NCBI GenBank assembly: GCA_937980205.1
Contig: CALJKW010000013.1
Span: 1-64,000 of the forward strand
Length of the DNA stretch: 64,000 bases
DNA from: an uncultured Myxococcales bacterium
GTDB taxonomy: Bacteria; Myxococcota; Myxococcia; Myxococcales; Myxococcaceae
Direction of reading: 5' to 3'
Position numbers and translations under genes: made by a program. Under the pieces are notes generated by a model that was not told the DNA's origin, ran no database searches, and was given only the letters and a program-made list of their open reading frames with translations. Numbering within the stretch: position 1 is the stretch's first letter; every line of letters begins with the position of its first letter. Positions 47,929-54,761 of the stretch are shown one piece after another.

Positions 47929-48650
47929 GTGGTCGGCTTGAACTTCTCGGCGAACCGTTCCACGACCTTCAGATGCTTGTCGCTCGGCAGCGGGCTTCGG
48001 GTGAAGAAGACCTTGCTATCGAGGTCGTCACCTGAGCGAGGCTCGAAGGTGATGACGCTGTTCACGTTGCGCTGGGTCAGGCCCCAATCGATTCGCACCT
48101 CGAGGCTGAACCGCATCATTGGCGCCCGCGAGAGCTTGTAGCCGTCATCCAGCTGACCGCGCACCTCCTCCCGAAGGAAGTCGGCCTGGGGGAAGAGCTG
48201 ATTGACTCGGAATGGCAGCTTTACGATTGCCGTCGTCACCGCGATGGGGCGCCCGGCAGCGACGACCCTCCCGATCGGCTCGCGCGCGGAAGTCCCCTCA
48301 GCGACCTGAGCCGGCCTGAGCCCGCGCTCGCAGTCGACGAGCTGAACCCACAACTCCTGGAGCACGTCGAACGCTTCCGGTGTCGTGCCGTAGACCGAGA
48401 CACTCAGGCGGCGATTGTTTCCATTGGCCGAGTCAATCAGCAGCTTCCGCTCGCCCAGGGTGCACTGCCCCTTTTGCGCGAGCCAGAGGAGTTGATTGCC
48501 CTGTTGGCCCATGGCGATCTGCGCCACACCGAACTTCTTCTGTAGCAATTCCTGCCCGACGTTGAACGACGGCAAGTCGGCGGCCAGCTGCTCGCCCGCT
48601 TCGAAGAGCACGAGCGCTTCGGAGATGAGCTCGACCAGCTCAATGCTCAA
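47925..48650 (-). CDS. Unrecognised protein in defence-like operon, TTG start
   Basis: A 241-residue protein. I choose TTG 48650 because GGGGAGG (48658-48664) lies 7 bp upstream. An ATG at 48689 in the same frame would add 13 residues, overlap the upstream gene by 50 bp and lacks a ribosome site. No membrane segment or known motif. The N-terminus is helical (LVELISEALVLFEAG), the middle is beta-rich (RLSVSVYGTTPEAFDVLQEL), and the end has strands with KVFFTRSPLPSD. It may be a partner of the HNH nuclease, whose start overlaps its stop. Confidence 0.75.
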   Translation of the reverse strand: MSIELVELISEALVLFEAGEQLAADLPSFNVGQELLQKKFGVAQIAMGQQGNQLLWLAQKGQCTLGERKLLIDSANGNNRRLSVSVYGTTPEAFDVLQELWVQLVDCERGLRPAQVAEGTSAREPIGRVVAAGRPIAVTTAIVKLPFRVNQLFPQADFLREEVRGQLDDGYKLSRAPMMRFSLEVRIDWGLTQRNVNSVITFEPRSGDDLDSKVFFTRSPLPSDKHLKVVERFAEKFKPTT

Positions 48651-49455
48651 GCGGCGTCCTCCCCGGTCGGGGGATGAGCTCAACGTCATCGAGGAGACTC
48701 TGCGACCTGGGGGACTCGTCCTCGAGACGAAGCGCGACGTCTTTCTGCGCAGGCGGCTTCCCCTGGCCGGCGACGTCCCAGTGGCTCAGCTCGGCTGGGG
48801 CGGTCGTTCCTCGAGGGGACAGTCGGGGCTGCAAGGGGTGCGCCTTGAGAAAGCGCTGCGCGTCGTCGGTGAGCACGCCGGTCTGTGCGGCGAGCAGTTG
48901 GGCGGCCTGGATCGGGGGGCGACCCTCAGCCGCCGACCGGGCCCGCTCCACGGCGGCCCACATTCGGAAGACAGGAGGTTCGATGAGGTCGCGGACGATG
49001 CCGTTGGCGCCGGCGGCGAGCACGTACCGACCCTCGAGCTCGAGGAGTGCTCCGGAGGAGAACAGCGGCTTCGCCGCCGCTCGGAGTCCTTCCGGAAAGG
49101 TCTCGTACGACGACTTGAGGATGCCGCCGCGCTCCAGCAGCACGCGCAAGAAGCCTTCGCCGTCGGCACCCTGTTCGCGCAGGAAGGCGCGGAGCGCGAG
49201 ATCGCGCGTGCCCAGGTGGCTCGAGCCGAGAGGCCTGAGAAACGATTCGGCGACCTCCAGCAGATCCCGCTGCACGCCCTGCGCGGCGCTCGCCGCCCGC
49301 GACAGAGTCGTGAGCAGCTGTCGCATGGCAGAGAAGTCCTCGGAGAGGACCATCGCGCGCACCTCACGGGCCTGCTCGATGAGCCACGTGGCGAGCTCGT
49401 GGGGCTCCTTCTTGGCAAGGTCCTTGGGGTCGACGTCGACCATGGCTGCACCCAT
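48640..49455 (-). CDS. Unrecognised mainly helical protein in defence-like operon
   Basis: A 271-residue protein (ATG 49455; ATG 49443 possible). Residues 1-130 are helical with LAKKEPHELATWLIEQAREVRAM and many Leu/Arg, residues about 130-185 contain a winged-helix-like LLERGGILKSSYETFPEGLRAAAKPLFSSGALLELEGRYVLAAG segment, and the tail is Pro/Arg-rich. This may be a DNA- or nucleoprotein-binding adaptor. No enzymatic motif. It starts 8 bp after the nitrilase-like gene and ends just inside the next gene, so it is in the same transcript. Confidence 0.75.
   Translation of the reverse strand: MGAAMVDVDPKDLAKKEPHELATWLIEQAREVRAMVLSEDFSAMRQLLTTLSRAASAAQGVQRDLLEVAESFLRPLGSSHLGTRDLALRAFLREQGADGEGFLRVLLERGGILKSSYETFPEGLRAAAKPLFSSGALLELEGRYVLAAGANGIVRDLIEPPVFRMWAAVERARSAAEGRPPIQAAQLLAAQTGVLTDDAQRFLKAHPLQPRLSPRGTTAPAELSHWDVAGQGKPPAQKDVALRLEDESPRSQSLLDDVELIPRPGRTPLEH
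48658..48664 (-). promoter_or_regulatory. Strong ribosome-binding site deciding a TTG start
   Basis: The minus strand reads GGGGAGG, then seven bases, then TTG at 48650. This is the clearest Shine-Dalgarno I found in the operon, and it selects TTG over the upstream ATG at 48689. Confidence 0.7.
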
Positions 49456-49463
49456 GTGGGTAA

Positions 49464-50783
49464 CTACCTAGCAGGGGGGGTGGCCGCCAGCCTAGCCACA
49501 CCACCCTCGACGGTCACTTCCGCGACGAGCAGCTGAGTCCTGGAGGTCTGCTCAACTGTCCAGGTGACGGCGCTGCCTTGCCCTCTGAGCGGGGCGTAAA
49601 CGTAGGCACGGTGCTGGAGGCTGTCGTTGGCGGCATTCACGCACGCCGTGATGGCGCCCTGTCGCGCGCCAAGCAGCGTCGCCTCTTCGGCGACGAAGGA
49701 GAGGCGGTTTGAGTACGAGGGCACGACGATGAGTGATGCGCCGATGACGCGGTTGAGCACCATCGGCAGGTCGGAGCGCACGTCGCGGCACACGTTGAGG
49801 ACGAGACGGCCGAGTGGGGTATCGATGAAGGGGTAGTCGCGCACGGCGCGCGGCACGATGTTCTCGAGGCCGAGGTCGACGTGCGTGAACGGCTCGAGCT
49901 TGTCGTGGCGCAGCAGCTCGTTGCCCTCCGAGTCCAGCAGCACCGCCTGATTCGTGTACACGTGCGCTTCCGAGTCGAGCTTCGCGTGGGTGAGGCCGGC
50001 GACGACGAGGGTGGGGTGCCGGGTGGCGCCCGTTCGCAGCGCTTCACGGAGCCTGCCGAGAGCATCGTCGCCGAGGGAAAGCTCGGGCAAAATGAGCACG
50101 TCGATCTCCTGCTCGCGCGCGCGTTCGATCAGGTCGTCGAGCTCGGTGAGCTGCAGGCTGCTGTAACCCGTGACGGCGAACGTCGAATCCGCCCGGCTCA
50201 CCGTCAGCTCTGCGTCGCGGTGCGGCGGCCACTGGGCGAGCCCGACTTTCAGGCGCCGAGCCTCGGCGGCGGCCTCGAGCGCGATCTCGACCCGGCTGGG
50301 AAGACGTATCGGCGCGGCCGAGGGAAGATCGCCCAGGGAGCGGAACGCATCCGGCCGACCGACGTACCAGAGGTTCTGCAGCCATCGTCGGCCGACAGCC
50401 ATCGGGGTCATCTGGCCGATCGGCGGGGGCGCGTTGGCGACGTCCGTCAGGAACGCAATCGGAGCCGGCAGCACCTGGCCACGCAGTTGCGGCGCGCGCC
50501 AGTGGTCTTCGCGAAAGCAGGCGTAGGCGCGGTCGATCGCCACCGCGACGAGGAACAGCTTCTTCGGGTCGAGGGTGAAGTCTTCGCCGAGGAGCGCGTG
50601 GAGGCTGTCGAGCTGCGCCGGCTTGAACCGGTAGCGTTGGTTCGGGTTTCTGATGCTGAGGACGCGGAAGAAGTCGTGGAGCCGGTCGACAAATGAAAGC
50701 TCGAGCCAGCCCAGAGCCTGCGGCGAGCGGTTGACCTCCGGCGCATCGAGCCGTCGCAGATCGGCCGCGCTGAACGCATTCAC
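49464..50783 (-). CDS. Nitrilase-superfamily C-N hydrolase of the defence-like operon (5' end probably frameshifted)
   Basis: From GTG 50783 the protein has 439 residues. Residues about 1-170 form an N-terminal helical domain of unknown type; about 175-430 are a nitrilase fold with the catalytic triad Glu234 (LPELSL), Lys295 (RHDKLEPF) and Cys332 (NVCRDV). It would hydrolyse a C-N bond (amide, nitrile or nucleotide-linked). Codons upstream of 50783 in this frame still have high G+C third positions and read as a helix back to about 50880, but no start exists before the in-frame TGA. An ATG at 50895, overlapping the methyltransferase stop as TGATG, is in another frame; removing one G from GGGG at 50872-50875 would join them (about 476 aa). 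Nitrilase domains occur in DRT1 reverse-transcriptase defence proteins, which supports a defence role. Confidence 0.75.
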   Translation of the reverse strand: MNAFSAADLRRLDAPEVNRSPQALGWLELSFVDRLHDFFRVLSIRNPNQRYRFKPAQLDSLHALLGEDFTLDPKKLFLVAVAIDRAYACFREDHWRAPQLRGQVLPAPIAFLTDVANAPPPIGQMTPMAVGRRWLQNLWYVGRPDAFRSLGDLPSAAPIRLPSRVEIALEAAAEARRLKVGLAQWPPHRDAELTVSRADSTFAVTGYSSLQLTELDDLIERAREQEIDVLILPELSLGDDALGRLREALRTGATRHPTLVVAGLTHAKLDSEAHVYTNQAVLLDSEGNELLRHDKLEPFTHVDLGLENIVPRAVRDYPFIDTPLGRLVLNVCRDVRSDLPMVLNRVIGASLIVVPSYSNRLSFVAEEATLLGARQGAITACVNAANDSLQHRAYVYAPLRGQGSAVTWTVEQTSRTQLLVAEVTVEGGVARLAATPPAR

Positions 50784-50894
50784 GGCGCCGGGGAACGCTG
50801 CGGCGAAGACCTGGATAACGGACTCCGCGCTTCGGATCTGATTGAGGAGCTTCGTGGTCGCCTCCTTCGTGCCCCATAGCAGAGGAGTCTGACA

Positions 50895-53800
50895 TCAGTT
50901 CTTGGGGTGAGCGACGCGCTGATCAGCCGGCGGCGGTTCGAGCCTAGTTACGTAGTCGCCCTTCGCCATTGAGTCGTAGATCTCGAGGATCACGCGCTTG
51001 GTGCGGTACTCGCCGTGTGCCTTCTCGTCGTTCTTTCGGACGATGGGGAAGGTGTCGAGGATGTAGTCGGCATCGGCTCGGTTGACGCCGTAGAGGTGGA
51101 AGAAGGCAGCGTCGAGCTCGCAGCGCAGGACGAAGCGGCGCTTCGGATCCCAACGGAAGGGGGGGCCCTCGTAGCCGACGTCCTTCGCAAAGGGCTCAAG
51201 GTCCCACGCGGTGTACGTCAGCTCCAGGACGCGTGGCAGCAACCAATCACGAACAACAGTCGCTTGGGTCCATGGTGCGGCGACATCGAACGTCGTTGGC
51301 CGAAGAAGTGGAAACTGCTTCAGATAGGCATATGTGAGGTGGGTACCGCCGACCTTTTGCCGCGCGCAGTAGTCCAAGACAAAACTGCATAAGTTTGCGT
51401 AAAGGGCTGCGATCGAGATCGGTGAGACCTTGGACAGTAACAGTGGCGTCGTGTGACCAACGGCAGCGAGCGGAATAAGCGCAGCGAAGACTGTACGTTG
51501 ATCGACTGCGCGGGTGATGTCGCGCCACCCCAGCAACCACCGTCTGGTCCAAACGCCATCAAGCCGCGCGTCGACCTCTTGCCGTGAAACCCAATACTGC
51601 GGACGAGGCTGATAGTCAGGGCTCATCTTGCGTGTGTCGGGAACGGCAGGCAGGACAACACCACCGACGGTCGGTGGTCGATCGTCGTAATCACCAAAGC
51701 GATGGTCAAAGTGGTGCACCATTTTCGCCTCGACCAGAGGCAACCACTCAGTTTCATTACGGACGAACTTGTTACCTCTCAAGTTGAAACCTTCTGACTC
51801 GAGTTGGGAACGAGTCCGAAACAGGCCGGAGTCGTTTGCCATGTGCAGCATGGCCATGAAGCGTGCGTTCCACGGGTTGCCATTCGTGGCGTCATCTTCG
51901 AGCCACAGCACCCCGGCGCGTTGATATATCGCGACGTTGAGATCTGCATCTCGCCGTGACCTGAATGTTGGGCATGTTCTGGTATTGGGGTTCAGCAGAG
52001 TAAATTCGTTTGGCGATAGGTGGAATCGGCGGCCGGGGTCGGACAGTTCTGCCGTATCGTGTCCAAAGAAGAAAAGTTCTGGTGCGGCGACCGGCAGTCT
52101 TGAAATGGTGACAAGACTAAACTTGATGTTGCCGTGGCCGACACCCTTGAAAAATTCCGATGTTGCCGTGTTCTCAAAGTCATAAAGGCTTGCGAGATGT
52201 TGCTCAGAAATCAAAGCACTGAAAAATGCCTTCGTGGTGTCGTCGGTCGCAATGCCCGTCGGAACGATGAACCCGCATCGGCCGCGAGGTTGTAGCGCAT
52301 CGCGGTTGTGCTCGGCGAACAAGGCATACGTGTTCACGTCGCCCTTGCCACACAGCGGATACCTGCCCGACTGCCGCACGAAGTGGCTCTGACCTTCAGC
52401 AAGACGACTGGCTTCGCACCAGTCGCGCCACAGTTGCTTGTTGGTGTCCGGCAGCTTCGCGATGAGCTTCTTCCGCGCGGCGGCGTTCTCCGCCTCAGCG
52501 ATCTCCCCGCTGCGTGAGGCGAAGAACTCCTGCTCTTGAAGCTTCACGCGCTCCCACGGCGGGTTGCCGAGGACCACGTCAAAGCCCCCTTTGGCGAACA
52601 CCTGCGGGAACGCGAGGTGCCAGTGGAAGAATGCGTAATCGCGCGCGAGCTTCTCCACGGTCTTCACCGTGAGCGGCTCCCGGCATTCCTTCCACACCGC
52701 ATTCGTCGGCGCCGCCGCGAGGATCGGATCTGGCGCCGCCGGCTTCGGCCATACGAACGCCGCGCACCATGCATCGGCCAGCAGCTTCTGCCGCTGGAAG
52801 CCCTCCGACCCCCGCAACGCATTCCACTCGCCATGCTTCTGCGTGACGCCTGCGAGGTCCGCATCGCCCACGTCATCAAGCTTCCGTGCTGCCGCGGTGA
52901 GCTCCGCCGGCGAAGACAGCGCCAGTGACAGGTTCGCGCGCTCCGCTTTGTTCCTCTTCTTCAGCGCCGACGCCGACTTCTTGTCGTCGCCCTCGATGGG
53001 CGCCCAGGCCTCATCGGGTACGCCGTCCTTCATCAACTCCGGCGTGGTGCCGAGCAGCGCGTTCCCCACCTGCAGGTGCGAGTCGAGGAACGACAAGGGC
53101 CGCCCCGGGTCGACGGCCTCCATCCAGAGCGCGACCTTGCACAGCTCGATCGCGAGCGGGTTCATGTCCACGCCGAAGATGCACCGGCCGACCACTCGAC
53201 GAAGGGCATGGCGGTACTGCGCCGCCGACGGAGTTCCATTCGCCTCCTGCCGTGCGACGTGGGACGCGAGCCTGCGGGCGGCCGCGAGCAGAAAGTGTCC
53301 GCTGCCGCACGTCGGGTCGACGATCGAGAGCGACAGCAGGTCCTCCCCCGCCGCGAGCTTCTGGCGAATCACCGGCTCCAGCGCGCTGTCGAGCAGCACC
53401 TGCACGAGGCTGTCCGGCGTGTAGTAGCTGCCGGTCTTCTTCCGCTCGCTGCCACGCGCTTCGCCGCCCGTCGCGAACGTGAACGTCCGCGCGTCGGAAG
53501 GCACCTGCGGCACCAGCTCGAGCAGGCTCTCGTAGACGCTACCGAGCTCCTCCGGGCCCATGTCTCGCCAGTTCACGCGCGCGAGGCCGGTGCGCTCCTT
53601 CAACCACGAGAGCTTGAAGACCGCCGTCAGCAGCGCCCGGTTCTCCAGCTTCGCGCCGTCGAGGTGTGGACACTGCTCCGCAGAGAACAACCCGCCGAGC
53701 GCCGGCAGCCCGAGCGCCGGCTCTCCCCGTGCGAGGCCGCGGAAGACGATCATCAGCCCGTCCCACAAGTCACCGAAGCGATCGTGCGCGCTGCGCCGGA

Positions 53801-54761
53801 CCGCCCGGTCGCGTAGACGGCGAACGCCGTAGCCCTGCTCGTAGCGCGCGCGGACCTCGGCTGACGCCTTCTCCTCGTGCAACAGCCCCCGCTCCTCGAC
53901 TGTCAGAAGGAAGATGAGCCGGTAGACGAGCCGCAGGAGCTCCTGAAACAGCGCCTCCTTGGTCAGCGTGCCGTCGTGCAGTGCGTCGCGCAGCGGCTCG
54001 TTCACCGCGAGGAACCCCTGGCCGAGCGCAAGCAGCGCCTCTTCGACGCCCTCCCTCAAGTGTTGCCGAGCACGAACTCCCTGCTGCTGTCCTTCGATGC
54101 GCCATTTCTCGAGTGGGCACTCGTGAGCCGGCGCGCCCGCGACTCCGAACCGAGACTCGTGGAGCAGCAGCCACAGCGCCGCGAAGTCGGCGTACCGCTG
54201 CTCCGCGAAGATGCGCGCGAGGTCCGCCTCGATCCACGCCGGCCGGGTGAGGCTCGCGTTGTCTCGTAAGATGCGCAGCGTCGCGCCGTTCGTCACGACA
54301 CCCCACAGCGCTGTGTCGTAGGCGTTCAGCACTTCCTGCGCGAGGCCGAACGGCGAGCGGCGCCGGCCGTCGTCGCCGAACGCGGGGCTCGGTTCATCAA
54401 GGTCGCTCCCGACCGGCGCGACCACCACCGGTGCGCGGCCCCCCAAAGCCTGATGCCCGACGGGAAAGATGCGCTCGTCCCGCGACCAGGGCTCGCAGGG
54501 CTCGAGCGTCCCGAAGCCGAACGCCTCGCGAAGCAGAGCGAGCACCGCACCGGCGCCGCCCTCCGCCCAGTGCGCCTGCGCGATGCGCCAGTTCCGGCCG
54601 ATCTCGTCGCGAATCGCGAGACCCTTCGGGACGCGGTAGTCCGCTTCGCTCTGCTGCCCGCCTTGTAGCTGGGCAACCTTCGCGAGCCACTCCGGCGAGA
54701 GCAGCCCGCCTTCGATGGAGAGCGCTTCGAACGAAAGCTCCGCCCCGCTTCGCCGCGCCAT
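50895..54761 (-). CDS. drmMI: Eco57I-type adenine-N6 DNA methyltransferase (DrmMI-like)
   Basis: A 1288-residue class I SAM-dependent methylase. An N-terminal 300-residue segment (PD-ExK-like or helical in relatives) precedes a YTPDSLV element, motif I DPTCGSGHFLLAAA (about 480) and motif IV GNPPWERV (about 730), so it should methylate adenine N6. Length and the adjacent DrmD-like helicase suit DISARM DrmMI. The C-terminal target-recognition part is encoded by DNA of clearly lower G+C (51961-52200) than the rest, as if exchanged. ATG 54761 overlaps the SNF2 stop as TGATG. It would mark self DNA while the helicases act on unmodified DNA. Confidence 0.85.
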   Translation of the reverse strand: MARRSGAELSFEALSIEGGLLSPEWLAKVAQLQGGQQSEADYRVPKGLAIRDEIGRNWRIAQAHWAEGGAGAVLALLREAFGFGTLEPCEPWSRDERIFPVGHQALGGRAPVVVAPVGSDLDEPSPAFGDDGRRRSPFGLAQEVLNAYDTALWGVVTNGATLRILRDNASLTRPAWIEADLARIFAEQRYADFAALWLLLHESRFGVAGAPAHECPLEKWRIEGQQQGVRARQHLREGVEEALLALGQGFLAVNEPLRDALHDGTLTKEALFQELLRLVYRLIFLLTVEERGLLHEEKASAEVRARYEQGYGVRRLRDRAVRRSAHDRFGDLWDGLMIVFRGLARGEPALGLPALGGLFSAEQCPHLDGAKLENRALLTAVFKLSWLKERTGLARVNWRDMGPEELGSVYESLLELVPQVPSDARTFTFATGGEARGSERKKTGSYYTPDSLVQVLLDSALEPVIRQKLAAGEDLLSLSIVDPTCGSGHFLLAAARRLASHVARQEANGTPSAAQYRHALRRVVGRCIFGVDMNPLAIELCKVALWMEAVDPGRPLSFLDSHLQVGNALLGTTPELMKDGVPDEAWAPIEGDDKKSASALKKRNKAERANLSLALSSPAELTAAARKLDDVGDADLAGVTQKHGEWNALRGSEGFQRQKLLADAWCAAFVWPKPAAPDPILAAAPTNAVWKECREPLTVKTVEKLARDYAFFHWHLAFPQVFAKGGFDVVLGNPPWERVKLQEQEFFASRSGEIAEAENAAARKKLIAKLPDTNKQLWRDWCEASRLAEGQSHFVRQSGRYPLCGKGDVNTYALFAEHNRDALQPRGRCGFIVPTGIATDDTTKAFFSALISEQHLASLYDFENTATSEFFKGVGHGNIKFSLVTISRLPVAAPELFFFGHDTAELSDPGRRFHLSPNEFTLLNPNTRTCPTFRSRRDADLNVAIYQRAGVLWLEDDATNGNPWNARFMAMLHMANDSGLFRTRSQLESEGFNLRGNKFVRNETEWLPLVEAKMVHHFDHRFGDYDDRPPTVGGVVLPAVPDTRKMSPDYQPRPQYWVSRQEVDARLDGVWTRRWLLGWRDITRAVDQRTVFAALIPLAAVGHTTPLLLSKVSPISIAALYANLCSFVLDYCARQKVGGTHLTYAYLKQFPLLRPTTFDVAAPWTQATVVRDWLLPRVLELTYTAWDLEPFAKDVGYEGPPFRWDPKRRFVLRCELDAAFFHLYGVNRADADYILDTFPIVRKNDEKAHGEYRTKRVILEIYDSMAKGDYVTRLEPPPADQRVAHPKN

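Noticed and set aside
50044..50895. Frame beginning at the ATG that overlaps the methylase stop
   Set aside because: Only the first few codons are plausible as a start; after the G run its third-position G+C is low and the nitrilase frame is clearly the coding one.
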